Positions 17,315-27,200 of a stretch of 64,000 bases of DNA are shown piece after piece. The position numbers and the translations under genes are program-made. Numbering within the stretch: the first letter of the stretch is position 1; each line of letters begins with the position of its first letter. Source of the stretch: Flavobacteriales bacterium (GTDB taxonomy: Bacteria > Bacteroidota > Bacteroidia > Flavobacteriales_D > Sanyastnellaceae); contig PKEB01000016.1 of assembly GCA_002863125.1 (NCBI GenBank), positions 90,633 to 154,632 on the forward strand. The letters run 5' to 3'. The notes beneath the pieces were generated by a model. The model did no database searches, was not told the DNA's origin, and saw only the letters and a list, made by a program, of their open reading frames with translations.

Positions 17315-17345
17315 CAAAAGTACAGATAAGAACCTTAAAAACCAA
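17315..17345 (-). promoter_or_regulatory. Promoter of the rpsF operon (TTG-N20-TACTTTTG)
   Basis: On the minus strand TTG (17345-17343) is followed after 20 bases by TACTTTTG (17322-17315), matching the Bacteroidota primary-sigma consensus TTG/TAnnTTTG. It leaves a leader of about 20 bases before the rpsF ATG. Confidence 0.75.
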
Positions 17346-17420
17346 AGGTTTCTCCGTGGGAAACCTGTTCATAAAGCGGTTTGGCGATGCGTTCGAATGC
17401 GTGCGATATTCGCATGAACA

Positions 17421-19193
17421 ATGGAAGCCGCTCAACAACCGCAATATACCGTGTCTGCACGGAAGTACCGCCCGCAACACTGGGACGCGGTCGTCGGGCA
17501 AGACAGCATCACGCGCACCCTCAAGCAGGCCATTGACCAAGAGCAAATCGCCCAAGCGTACCTCTTCTGCGGTCCGCGGGGCGTGGGTAAGACCACGTCG
17601 GCGCGCATTTTTGCCCGTGCCATCAACGGGTTTGACGCGAACGACCAGGAGGATTACGCGTTCAACGTTTTCGAGCTGGATGCCGCTTCTAACAACAAGG
17701 TCGAAGACATCCGGTCGATTGTGGATCAAGTGCGCATCCCCCCGCAACAAGGACAGTACAAGGTCTACATCATCGACGAGGTGCACATGCTGTCGCAGGC
17801 GGCTTTCAATGCGTTTTTGAAGACGCTCGAAGAACCACCGCCGCATGCGGTCTTCATCTTGGCCACCACCGAAAAGCACAAGATCCTTCCGACCATCTTG
17901 TCGAGATGCCAAATCTTCGACTTCCACCGCATCACCGTGCCGGACATGGTGGAGCACCTGAAGGGCATCTGCGCGAAGGAGGGGATAGAAGCCGAAGAAG
18001 CCGCGCTGCATGTAGTAGCCGTTAAGGCAGATGGCGCGCTCCGCGATGCGTTGAGCATTTTTGACCAGCTCGTCGCTTTTGCCGGCAAAAAACTCGACTA
18101 CGCCACCGTTGCGGAACACCTGCACGTCCTCGACCAACAAACCTACTTCGATGTGGTCGACGCCGTCCGAGAAGCGGAAGTCGCCAAAGCGCTGCTCATC
18201 CTCGACGGCATCATTTCGCGCGGCTTCGATCCGCACCACTTCATCACGGGGCTCGGGGCGCACTTGCGCAACTTGCTCATGAGCAAAGACGCCAGCACGG
18301 TGGCTTTGATGGAAGTGACGGACGATGTCAAAGTGCAATTCAGCACCCAGTCCGCGAGTGTGGATCTGCGGTTCTTGGTGCGAGCATTGGATGCGGTCAA
18401 CCAAGCCGACGTGCAGTACAAGGGAAGCAACCACCAACGGCTGCTTGTCGAATTGACCTTGATGCAGCTCGCTTCGTTTACGGAGGCTGAAAAAAAAAAG
18501 CCTGAACTGACGCCCATTGAAGCCGGCGCATGGTCGGCCGACGCTCCACCAACGAAAGCTCCGGCGAATCCTGTGCCCGCCGCCGCCGCGCCGCATGCGC
18601 CTGCCCCGGTATCAGCCCCTGAGCCCGAGCCTGCGCCCGCAGCGGAGCAACCCAAAACCGAAGAGCCGCAACAGCCGGCGCCAGCCCCAGACCCGGTTCG
18701 CGAAAAGCCGAAAGCGCCTGAGGTACAGGCGGTTCCGTCGCTTGGCATTGCCGCCCCTTCAACCTTGATGGATGTGGCGAAGCCCGTGGAGACGGCTGAG
18801 CCCGCTACTGGGCGAGAGCAACCGGTCACCGGAGAGGCCGTTGAAAAGGCATGGGAAACGTTCATCATGACCGTAGAGTCGGAAGGGCAATTCAACCTCC
18901 ACACGACGCTCAAGGCGACCACGATGGGTTTTGAGGACTCCACCATCACCCTAAACGTGCTGAATCAATTGCAAACTGAGCAGATTCGGGAGATCCAGTT
19001 GCGTCTGAATCAATACTTCGCTGACCAGCTTCAAAACGACACCTTGAAGTTGGTTATTGAAATGGCTGAGCTTGAATCCGCTGCGGCCTCCGCGGAATTC
19101 ATGAACGACCGCGAGCGGTACGATGAGATGGTGAAGAAGAACCCAAAGCTGGACGAATTGCGCAAGCGATTGGATCTTGATTTACTGGGTTGA
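17421..19193 (+). CDS. dnaX: DNA polymerase III subunits gamma/tau
   Basis: DnaX is the ATPase of the clamp loader and ties polymerase cores together at the fork. The 590-residue tau form has Walker A GPRGVGKTT (51-59), Walker B IIDEVHMLS (about 116-124), sensor 1 ILATTEKHK and the SRC arginine finger (ILSRCQIF). The four-cysteine zinc module normally between Walker A and LDAASNN is absent and replaced by a short acidic loop. A collar domain follows, then a Pro/Ala linker (about 375-455) and a C-terminal polymerase-binding domain. At codons 357-360 an A10 run contains A AAA AAG in the right phase for -1 slippage. Shifting leads after one codon to TGA, giving a gamma-like product of 361 residues. 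Confidence 0.97.
   Translation: MEAAQQPQYTVSARKYRPQHWDAVVGQDSITRTLKQAIDQEQIAQAYLFCGPRGVGKTTSARIFARAINGFDANDQEDYAFNVFELDAASNNKVEDIRSIVDQVRIPPQQGQYKVYIIDEVHMLSQAAFNAFLKTLEEPPPHAVFILATTEKHKILPTILSRCQIFDFHRITVPDMVEHLKGICAKEGIEAEEAALHVVAVKADGALRDALSIFDQLVAFAGKKLDYATVAEHLHVLDQQTYFDVVDAVREAEVAKALLILDGIISRGFDPHHFITGLGAHLRNLLMSKDASTVALMEVTDDVKVQFSTQSASVDLRFLVRALDAVNQADVQYKGSNHQRLLVELTLMQLASFTEAEKKKPELTPIEAGAWSADAPPTKAPANPVPAAAAPHAPAPVSAPEPEPAPAAEQPKTEEPQQPAPAPDPVREKPKAPEVQAVPSLGIAAPSTLMDVAKPVETAEPATGREQPVTGEAVEKAWETFIMTVESEGQFNLHTTLKATTMGFEDSTITLNVLNQLQTEQIREIQLRLNQYFADQLQNDTLKLVIEMAELESAAASAEFMNDRERYDEMVKKNPKLDELRKRLDLDLLG
18482..18505 (+). promoter_or_regulatory. Candidate programmed -1 frameshift site in dnaX
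   Basis: The zero frame reads GAA AAA AAA AAG. The heptamer A AAA AAG occupies 18494-18500 in the same phase as the E. coli dnaX slippery site. After a -1 slip the next codons are GCC (18500-18502) and TGA (18503-18505). A GGAGG (18482-18486) lies seven bases upstream, in a region where E. coli uses an internal Shine-Dalgarno-like stimulator. Polymerase slippage on the A10 run could give the same truncated product. Confidence 0.65.
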
Positions 19194-19223
19194 TACCGGA
19201 TTCGAGAATCTTCATTCCGGTAT
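19193..19223 (+). terminator. Weak hairpin after dnaX
   Basis: ATACCGGA (19193-19200) pairs with TCCGGTAT (19216-19223) over a 15-base loop. It begins in the dnaX stop codon and has no clear T-run, so its role in termination is uncertain. Confidence 0.4.
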
Positions 19224-19302
19224 TGTTGCGTCCTGCACTGAAAATTGTCGGCTTTTTTAAGCGAACAATTGAACGCAACCAGCAGGGGCTTGTTATCAAA
19301 CC

Positions 19303-21720
19303 ATGAATTGGAAATTGTGCGCCGTTTTCGGTACTGCTTTGTTCTTTTTTAACGCCTCTGCAGCGGCCCAATCCTTGGGCATCATCCGAGGCCGGGTAAA
19401 CGATTTACAGACAAACGAAGCCATCCCATTTGCCAATGTGGTTTTGCAAGGGTCGACGGTGGGCACAACGACTGATTTTGATGGCAACTACGAGCTAATG
19501 GATGTGCCCGCAGGCATCCAAAACATCCAAGTCAGCTTCGTGGGCTACGAGCCCAAAATGGTGTTCGAAATCGAGGTAACACCGGCGCGACCGGCCGCAG
19601 TAAACGTAGTCCTCAAGCCAGCCTCGATCGCGATAGAAGAGGCAGAAGTGGTGGGCAGTCGACGGCCCAATGTCGCAGAAGCGCCCCTGAGTGTGCGCAG
19701 CCTTGGTACCAATGAAATCAAACGAAACCCGGGCGGCGGACGTGACATCAGCCGCGCCCTCCGCACCTTGCCGGGTGTTGCGGCCATTCCGAGTTTCCGC
19801 AACGACATCGTCATCCGCGGCGGCGCACCGAACGAGAACCGTTTCTACATCGACGGCATTGAGATCCCCAACATCAACCACTTCGCCACCCAAGGCGCGA
19901 GCGGCGGACCGGTGGGGATGATCAACGTCGATTTGGTGGAGAACATCGATTTCTACGCAGGGGCCTTTCCAGCCGCCCGCGGCAATGCGCTCAGCTCGGT
20001 GATGGAGTTCAGTTTCAAAGAAGCCCGTACGGACGAATGGACGGCGAACATGATCGTCGGAACCAGCGACCTCGGCCTGACGTTGGAGGGGCCGACCGGT
20101 GAGAATTCCTCGCTCATCTTGAGCATGCGCAGGAGCTACCTGCAGTTTGTTTTTGAAGCATTGGGGCTCCCGTTTTTGCCCATTTACAACGACTACCAAT
20201 TCAAGTGGACTGCGCGCCCCAATGACAAAAACGCCATCACGGTCATCGGCCTTGGTGCACTCGATGACTTCGAATTGAACTTGGGCATAGCGGACGATAC
20301 CTCGGCGACCAATTACCTTGATCAGGTCGCCATCCTGGGCGCCTTGGATGTCCAAAAGCAGTGGAATTACACCCAGGGCATCCGGTGGGACAACTACCGG
20401 GATAACGGCAAATGGACTTTGGTGGCCAGCCGGAATATGCTGAACAACCGTGCGTACAAGCACCTCGACAACGACGAGGATGCTCCGCTGATCCGAGACT
20501 ACCTCTCGCAGGAAATTGAGAACAAATTGCGCATGGAGCGCAAACTTTTCGGAGATGCGGGGTGGGAGGCCACGTTGGGCGCGGGGTATGAATACGTCAA
20601 GTACAACAACAGCACCTCCGAACAGCGGTACAATCCCGCCGAAGGCACGTTGGATTCCGTGGCGTTTGCCTCGGATTTGAAAGCACACAAGTACGGAGTC
20701 TTCGGCACCGTCAACCGCAAAGTTTTGGACGAGCGCTTGACGTTATCAGCGGGTTTTCGAGCGGACGGATCCACCTTGGGCGAGGGCCTGCGCAATCCGC
20801 TTCAGCAATTCTCTCCGCGTTTTTCGGCGTCGTACGCATTCGCACCCGGATGGACGCTCAGCGCAAACACTGGCCGCTACTTCCAATTGCCCGCCTACAC
20901 CATCCTCGGGTATTTGGAGGACGGAGAGCGCATCAATGCAGGAGCCGACGCTCGGCACTTGAGCAACACGCAGGCCGTTGCTGGCATTCGCTGGGAGGGG
21001 GGCAAACGCAACATCGTGGCTTCCCTTGAAGGCTTTTGGAAGGGCTATCAAAACGCACCCGTAAGCATGCGGCAAGGCGTACCGCTCGCCAACTTGGGGG
21101 CAGATTTCGGAGTGGTCGGAAATGAAGCCGTGGCCTTCAATGGCATCGGGCGCTCCTACGGGGCGGAGGTGCTCCTCCAGCAACGGCTTTACCAGGGGTT
21201 TTACGGCTTGCTGGCGTACACGTTTGTGCGCAGCGAGTATGCCGTCGATGGAGGAGAATTCGTGCCCTCCAGCTGGGACAACCGGCACATCTTGAGTGTC
21301 ACGGGCGGCAAGAAATTCAAAGGCGGTTGGGAAATTGGCTCGCGCTTGCTCTTCAGCGGAGGGCTGCCCTATACGCCCGTCGACATGGAATCGCTTGCGG
21401 TCGAAACGTGGAACTTTTACGGGCGACCATTGCTGGACTACAGCCTGCTCAACACCGAACGCAACGGTGCGTTTCACCAGTTGGACATCCGCATTGACAA
21501 GAAGTGGTTTTTCGAGCGGTGGTCGCTTGATGTTTTCGTTGAAGTGCAAAACGCCACGGGTGCAGCCGTTCCGCAGCCCACGTTCATCGACGTGGTCCGC
21601 AACTCACTCAATGGTCAACCCGTGCCGTCCGTCACTCAGCTTGGGTACTACGATGCGCGGGAATTGGACCCAAGCACGGGCGCCGTCTTGCCGGCATTGG
21701 GCTTGATTATCGAACTTTGA
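19303..21720 (+). CDS. TonB-dependent receptor with carboxypeptidase-regulatory-like N-terminal domain
   Basis: This 805-residue outer-membrane gated transporter has a signal peptide over residues 1-22. An Ig-like CarboxypepD_reg domain follows (about 25-110; IRGRVNDLQTNEAIPFANVVLQGSTVGTTTD is its start region). The plug domain contains VSVRSLGTNEIKRNPGGGRDISRALRTLPG and RNDIVIRGGAPNENRFYIDGIEIPN (about 125-230). The remaining 570 residues form the beta-barrel with many aromatic-rich strands. No SusD partner is adjacent, so it is not part of a polysaccharide locus here. The substrate cannot be deduced. The next small gene begins only three bases after its stop. Confidence 0.93.
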   Translation: MNWKLCAVFGTALFFFNASAAAQSLGIIRGRVNDLQTNEAIPFANVVLQGSTVGTTTDFDGNYELMDVPAGIQNIQVSFVGYEPKMVFEIEVTPARPAAVNVVLKPASIAIEEAEVVGSRRPNVAEAPLSVRSLGTNEIKRNPGGGRDISRALRTLPGVAAIPSFRNDIVIRGGAPNENRFYIDGIEIPNINHFATQGASGGPVGMINVDLVENIDFYAGAFPAARGNALSSVMEFSFKEARTDEWTANMIVGTSDLGLTLEGPTGENSSLILSMRRSYLQFVFEALGLPFLPIYNDYQFKWTARPNDKNAITVIGLGALDDFELNLGIADDTSATNYLDQVAILGALDVQKQWNYTQGIRWDNYRDNGKWTLVASRNMLNNRAYKHLDNDEDAPLIRDYLSQEIENKLRMERKLFGDAGWEATLGAGYEYVKYNNSTSEQRYNPAEGTLDSVAFASDLKAHKYGVFGTVNRKVLDERLTLSAGFRADGSTLGEGLRNPLQQFSPRFSASYAFAPGWTLSANTGRYFQLPAYTILGYLEDGERINAGADARHLSNTQAVAGIRWEGGKRNIVASLEGFWKGYQNAPVSMRQGVPLANLGADFGVVGNEAVAFNGIGRSYGAEVLLQQRLYQGFYGLLAYTFVRSEYAVDGGEFVPSSWDNRHILSVTGGKKFKGGWEIGSRLLFSGGLPYTPVDMESLAVETWNFYGRPLLDYSLLNTERNGAFHQLDIRIDKKWFFERWSLDVFVEVQNATGAAVPQPTFIDVVRNSLNGQPVPSVTQLGYYDARELDPSTGAVLPALGLIIEL

Positions 21721-21723
21721 TGC

Positions 21724-22176
21724 ATGCACAATGAGCATTGGAGCGAAGGACAAAGTTGGTCGTGCCTGCCGCATGCGGTGGCGTGTTTCGCATTGACCTT
21801 TTGGATTCAAGCGAACGTGGGGGTGGCCTGGTCGGCTGCGCCGCTCGCCTTGGGTCTGGCGTTCATGGCGTGTGAGTCCGGTTTTGTGTGGGATGCCGAG
21901 GCGCGTCGAGGCCGCTCGTACACCGGGTGGATTGTGGGGGGCAAACTCGTGGCGTGGGGGAAATGGAGGGCCGTACCCACCGCTTCGGCCGTGCATTTGG
22001 AACGCACCCGGGAATCGATGATGAACCGCCGAGGGGCGCCGCGCTCCGTTAAAATCGATTCGTGGGAATTGCAGTGGCAAGATGAGCAAGGCCGTTGGCA
22101 CCCGCTCCATGATTTCACCGATCGGCACTTGGCGCAGAGCGCTCTGGCCGCCGTTCGACAATCCCTTAACTGCTGA
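21724..22176 (+). CDS. Hypothetical small membrane-associated protein
   Basis: I do not recognise this 150-residue protein. It begins with a His/Trp-rich stretch, then has one or two hydrophobic segments (about residues 17-55, ACFALTFWIQANVGVAW and ALGLAFMACESGFVW). An Arg-rich loop follows, and then a beta-like cytoplasmic tail with several tryptophans (SWELQWQDEQGRWHPL, about 98-115). It lies three bases after the TonB receptor stop and three bases before the S4 protein gene, so it is probably co-transcribed with both. The layout resembles small PH-like or two-helix membrane proteins, but that is only an impression. Confidence 0.65.
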   Translation: MHNEHWSEGQSWSCLPHAVACFALTFWIQANVGVAWSAAPLALGLAFMACESGFVWDAEARRGRSYTGWIVGGKLVAWGKWRAVPTASAVHLERTRESMMNRRGAPRSVKIDSWELQWQDEQGRWHPLHDFTDRHLAQSALAAVRQSLNC

Positions 22177-22179
22177 GCC

Positions 22180-22542
22180 ATGCGGGTCGACAAATTCCTG
22201 TGGTGCATTCGTGCGTTCAAGACCCGTTCCCTGGCGACCAACCACTGTCGGGAAGGGAAGGTGTTTATGGGCCAGAAGGCGGTAAAACCCGCTCAAGAAG
22301 TCCATGTAGGCGATATCATTCGGGTCCGTAAAGGAGCCGTTTACTTTGAATGGGAGGTGGTTGAGTTCCCCCGGAGCCGCGTGGCGGCGGCGCTCGTGCC
22401 TGCGTATGCACGGGACATTACGCCTGAATCCCAACGCCATAAACTCGAAGAAATCCGCGCGGCACAACGCGACATCATGCGACCGGTTGGCCGCCCCACC
22501 AAACGCGATCGCCGCGATTGGGAGAAGTACTTCGAGGATTAA
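22180..22542 (+). CDS. S4-domain RNA-binding protein, Hsp15 family
   Basis: This 120-residue protein has an N-terminal S4 fold starting MRVDKFLWCIRAFKTRSLATN and HCREGKVFMGQKAVKPAQEVHVGDIIRV. The C-terminal tail is basic (RPTKRDRRDWEKYFED). Hsp15 (HslR) in E. coli binds 50S subunits that still carry a nascent chain and recycles them; the same role here is inferred from family. It is followed after ten bases by a GNAT acetyltransferase gene. Confidence 0.88.
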   Translation: MRVDKFLWCIRAFKTRSLATNHCREGKVFMGQKAVKPAQEVHVGDIIRVRKGAVYFEWEVVEFPRSRVAAALVPAYARDITPESQRHKLEEIRAAQRDIMRPVGRPTKRDRRDWEKYFED

Positions 22543-22552
22543 TCCATTCACC

Positions 22553-23011
22553 ATGTTCGAAGCCCGTTCCATTGCCGCTGCTGAAACGCGGTCCTTGCGC
22601 CACCGGGTGCTGTGGCCGCACAAACCCAGCCCCGACGTCTGCACCATTGACGTGGACGAAGCGGAGCACGCGCATCACGTTGGGGCGTTCAACGCGAAGG
22701 GTGAGCATGTCGGAGTCTGCTCCCTGTTTCACCAGCGTTCTGACCGGTTTCCAGGAGCCCTTCCGGTCGATGATGACGTCTACCGGCTGCGTGTCATGGG
22801 TACTTTGCCCGAAGTCCGCGGCCGTGGAGCAGGGGCAGCCATCATTCGGTATGCGGCGAAATGGAGCCGCGAGCAGGGGGCTGTCTGGCTGTGGTGCGAC
22901 GCCCGCGAAGTGGCCTTTCCATTTTACGAGCGCATGGGGTTCAAATTTGTCTCCGAGGGCTATCACGTCCCGGAGATCGGACCCCATCGGATGATGGCGC
23001 TGAAGCTCTAA
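22553..23011 (+). CDS. GNAT-family N-acetyltransferase
   Basis: This 152-residue acetyl-CoA-dependent acetyltransferase has core motif A in VMGTLPEVRGRGAGAAIIRYAAKW, where RGRGAG is the pyrophosphate-binding loop. Motif B is WLWCDAREVAFPFYERMGFKFVSEGY. I chose ATG 22553; a longer frame would run back through the S4 gene. The substrate is unknown. Its stop codon TAA forms part of a -7-like box (TAAATTTG) for the next gene. Confidence 0.85.
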   Translation: MFEARSIAAAETRSLRHRVLWPHKPSPDVCTIDVDEAEHAHHVGAFNAKGEHVGVCSLFHQRSDRFPGALPVDDDVYRLRVMGTLPEVRGRGAGAAIIRYAAKWSREQGAVWLWCDAREVAFPFYERMGFKFVSEGYHVPEIGPHRMMALKL

Positions 23012-23016
23012 ATTTG
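23009..23016 (+). promoter_or_regulatory. Candidate -7 box (TAAATTTG) for the aminotransferase gene
   Basis: TAAATTTG matches TAnnTTTG and shares its first three bases with the GNAT stop codon, 18 bases before the ATG at 23035. No -33 TTG is at the usual distance. Confidence 0.35.
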
Positions 23017-23034
23017 CTCGCACACATTTAATTC

Positions 23035-24234
23035 ATGCCGGACATTTCTGCCAAGGGCAAGGCCATGCCTGATAGCCCGATTCGCAAGCTTGCCCCTTTC
23101 GCGAACGCCGCCAAAGAACGCGGCACGTACGTCATTCATTTGAACATTGGCCAACCGGACATCGCGACGCCCGAGGTGGCGATGGATGCGGTGCGCAACG
23201 TGGACCGTACTGTATTGGAATACAGCCCGAGCGAAGGTTTTGCTCGGTACCGAGAACGGCTGGCTCGATACTACAACGGAGTCGGAGTGGACGTAACGGC
23301 CGATGAGGTCCTGGTCACCACGGGTGGTTCAGAGGCGTTGGTGTTTGCCTTCATGTCGTGCTTGGATGCTGGAGATGAGGTCATCATTCCCGAGCCTTTT
23401 TATGCCAACTACAACGGCTTCGCTACGCTGGCAGGCATCAAAATTGTACCCGTAACGGCGCGCATTGAAGACGGGTTTTCGCTCCCGCCCATGGCTGAAT
23501 TTGAACGTGCCATCACCGACCGCACCAAAGCCATTTTGATTTGCAACCCGGGCAATCCGACAGGAACCAAGTACCCCGATTCAGCCCTCGAGGCGTTGGC
23601 CGCACTGGTGCAGGAAAAGGACTTGTTCCTCTTCGCGGACGAAGTCTACCGGGAGTTCACGTATGACGGGTCAAATGCCCGTAGCGTCCTGACAGTTCCC
23701 GGACTGGAACAACACGCGGTGGTTGTTGACAGCGTCTCCAAGCGCTACTCCATGTGCGGTGCGCGCATCGGTGCGTTGGTAACCCGGAACCATGCAGTCC
23801 GCCGCACGGCGATGAAATTTGCCATGGCCCGATTGAGTCCGCCGACGCTCGCGCAAATCGCCGCTGAAGCCGCCCTCGATACGCCGGATGCCTACTTTGA
23901 TGAGGTGCGCACTTCGTACCGTGACCGGCGCGACGCACTCGTCGACGGGCTCGCAGCCATAGACGGGGTAACGTGCCCAAAACCGGGTGGGGCCTTTTAT
24001 GCGGTCGCCAAGCTGCCCATTGACGATGCGGATGCGTTCTGCCAGTGGATGCTGGAGTCATTCGAACACGAAGGGGCGACGGTGATGATGGCGCCCAATA
24101 CCGGTTTTTACGCCACCCCAGGCCTCGGCAAACAAGAAGTCCGCATGGCGTATGTCCTGGAGCGTGAGGAAATTGAGAAGGCAGTGGCCTGCCTGCGAGC
24201 GGCCTTGTCTGCGTACCCAGGCAAGGTGAAGTGA
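23035..24234 (+). CDS. Pyridoxal-phosphate-dependent aminotransferase, class I (aspartate-type)
   Basis: This 399-residue fold-type I aminotransferase has TTGGSEALVFAF and the substrate loop region PEPFYANYNG. The Asn of ICNPGNPTGT, the Asp of FADEVYREF and the PLP lysine in VDSVSKRYSMCGARIGALV are all present. The arginine for the substrate carboxylate is expected in GKQEVRMAYVLE. The family includes aspartate, alanine and aromatic aminotransferases, and specificity cannot be fixed from sequence reading. It is probably a single-gene unit with a -7-like box upstream. Confidence 0.92.
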   Translation: MPDISAKGKAMPDSPIRKLAPFANAAKERGTYVIHLNIGQPDIATPEVAMDAVRNVDRTVLEYSPSEGFARYRERLARYYNGVGVDVTADEVLVTTGGSEALVFAFMSCLDAGDEVIIPEPFYANYNGFATLAGIKIVPVTARIEDGFSLPPMAEFERAITDRTKAILICNPGNPTGTKYPDSALEALAALVQEKDLFLFADEVYREFTYDGSNARSVLTVPGLEQHAVVVDSVSKRYSMCGARIGALVTRNHAVRRTAMKFAMARLSPPTLAQIAAEAALDTPDAYFDEVRTSYRDRRDALVDGLAAIDGVTCPKPGGAFYAVAKLPIDDADAFCQWMLESFEHEGATVMMAPNTGFYATPGLGKQEVRMAYVLEREEIEKAVACLRAALSAYPGKVK

Positions 24235-24295
24235 TTGAGGGTTGGGCAGGCGGATGCGCATTTGTATCTTCCCTGCCAAACCAGAATCACCGACC

Positions 24296-27200
24296 ATGCG
24301 CATTACCCTTGCTGTCCTGTTCAGTGCTCTGTTGAGCACGCAATCTTTTGCCCAAGATCCCGATACCACATGGGTTCAGACCTACACGTGGGAAGCCCAA
24401 AACAATCCTGCAACAGCTTACGATAGCCCGGGCCGCCGCTGGTTTGATTTCCCAGCCAGTGACAACGATACGTCGTACCAGAAAGTGCTGATGTATTACA
24501 ACCTCAAGTGCTTTGAGGACGGAACTGCAGGTAACCTCGGGTATGCCTGTGGCGAGTGGGATTACTTGACCTACACGTATTTGTTTGACCACACGGGCAT
24601 GTTGGACAGCAATTTGCTCACCCATCCGCATTGGTTGATCGACGACCTCGATTTCATGTCGGACACGTTGGTCACTGAAGTTGCAGAAGTTCCTATGGAC
24701 ACCGTGCGCTGGACGTATACCAACTACGCGCTATCCGGAGCGTTATCGACCGGTGAAGTCAACGGCAGTTCCACGGCAACATCATCTGATCTTGGATGGG
24801 AGAGTGGCCGGGGCCGCATGCAATGGCTGTGGACGGCGGATGAACTGCAGGCCATGGGCTGGAATGGAACATCCGGCGTAGGGCTTGAATGGCCAGCCGT
24901 GGCACCCTTAGTGGACGCCCGGGATGCCGTGCAATGGAACCTTTACTGGTCTGAGGCCGATACGCTCGACGGCTTCCACACGGGGCCGGTAGCAGCCTCG
25001 AGCAAGGTGTCGGATGCTTCGACGCCGGGGCGTTTTGTGTTGGATGCACCGCTGGAGTGGGATGGCGCCAGCCACCTCGTCGTTGAGGTGTTGATGCAAT
25101 TGGATGATGCGCCCGCTTGGGAAGGCGATTGGGCGGGTGATGCGGCTCCGCAAAAGACATGGCAAGCCACCACGGCCGGCACCTACGTGCATTTCGATGG
25201 CAACGACCGCATCGAGGTAGCGGTGGAGGAAATCAACGCCATTGAGGATGCCGTAACAGTTGAGTTTTGGTCCCGCGGGACGCCAGAATTCCAGCCGGAG
25301 AACAACTCGATTTGCGAGGGCATGAACGCCAGCAATCAACGCGAAATCAACATTCACCAACCTTGGTCCAACGGCCGCATCTACTGGGATGCCGGGGGGC
25401 AAGGAGGCTACGACCGCATCGATCAAGCGGCAAGCGCCAACCAGTATGAGGGCGAATGGCACCACTGGGCTTTCACCAAAGACGTCGCGACGGAAACCAT
25501 GGCCATTTACTTCGACGGAGCTTTGTGGCACTCGGGTACCGACAAAGACAACTTGTTCGGGGAAATGGTCCGCTTCCACATCGGGTGCAATGGAAATGGG
25601 GGCAATGACTACCGAGGAGATGTCGATGAATTCCGCATGTGGAACGCGGCATTGACGCCGACCACGGTGGCCGCATACTTTGATCGCTCTCTGGACGCCT
25701 CTCATCCCAACGCTGACGACTTATTGCTCGATCTTTCGATGGACATCAACCCGGTTCTCAACGCCATCGGCGATGGCGTGACCCATTTCTCACACGGCAA
25801 TGCCGGTGCACGGTCGTATGCGGCGAATGAGGCATTTTGGCACCCCGGCGAGATGCCGCAAAGTGTGCGTCCGGGGCTGATTTGGTGGTCGGGTGGTGAT
25901 GCGGTTGTGGCGGACCCTGTGGTCGTGGACCACGTGGAAGCCATTCCGGCAACCAGCATTGCGGAGTGGGCGGTAGAAGGCAACGCCGTTTCGTGGGAAT
26001 CATTGGACTATGGATGGCCGGTCGAAACCGTTCGCACGATCCGCACCCCAGAGGGTGAAGTTTTGGCGACGTATCCGCTTGAGGGCGAGGCTACGGCATT
26101 CTTGAACGACACCTTAACGTATTACTCGGTGCCTTTCGAAGTGGTGGATCGCTATGAATTGGCCCGGTACATTACGCCGTATGGCATTGGATTGACGTTG
26201 GACGATGACGGCTGGACCTGGATTTTTGACGTATCCGATTATGTTCACCTCTTGCGCGACAGTGTCGAACTGCAGGCGGGCAACTGGCAAGAGCTGTTGG
26301 ACATGAAATTCGCGTTCATTCACGGCACCCCACCACGGGACGTGAAGCGCATGGACGCCTTCTGGAAAGGCCAATACGCCCTCTCGACATTTGATGGCAA
26401 CGTGACCGACCACGCGTTCACCCCAGAAGAAGGTGAGTCCATGTTCCGACTGAAAACCCGCGCGAGTGGGCACGGCTTCGGTTCTGGAAACAACTGCGCG
26501 GAATTCTGCTACAACACGCACTCTGTCAAGGTCAACGGCGACACCCAGTGGAGCTGGGAAATCATGCGCGAATGCGCGGACAACGCTTTGTACCCTCAGG
26601 GCGGTACGTGGATTTACGATCGGGCCGGTTGGTGCCCGGGTGCTGTAGTGGATACGAAGGATTTTGAATTGACGCCGCTGGTGGCCGGTCAAGATGAATT
26701 CTCGGTGGATTACGATATCACCTACGACCCTGACGGGAACTACCGCTTTGAGGGACAAATCGTCGCGTACGGCGATCCCAACATGGAATACGATGTGGAG
26801 ATCAGCCAAATCCTGTCGCCATCCGACGACAAGTTGGAATCGCGTTGGAATCCCATCTGCGAATCACCGACTGTGCGCATTCGCAACAACGGTTCCCAGC
26901 TGTTGACCTCCTGCCAATTTAGCTACGGCATTGAAGGCGGCGCGACGGCCACGTACGAGTGGACGGGCAACCTGGCTTTTCTCGAGTCGGTGGAAGTGGA
27001 ATTGCCGTACGACAATCCGACGTTGTACGAAGGAGACGACGAGGAGTGGGTACTGTTTGAAGTTGAAGTCAACCAGCCCAACGGCATGGTCGACGAGGAG
27101 CCGCGCAACAACAAAGCGAATTCCCGATTCCACCGCGTACCGACGTGGTCGTATCCCGATTTGGATGACAACCGACTCATCGTTTGGACCAAGACCAACC

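Noticed and set aside
17091..18596. A 501-codon open frame on the minus strand opposite dnaX and rpsF
   Set aside because: Its translation is His/Arg/Val-rich with no recognisable domain, and it is antisense to certain genes. Such frames arise from codon bias in GC-rich DNA.
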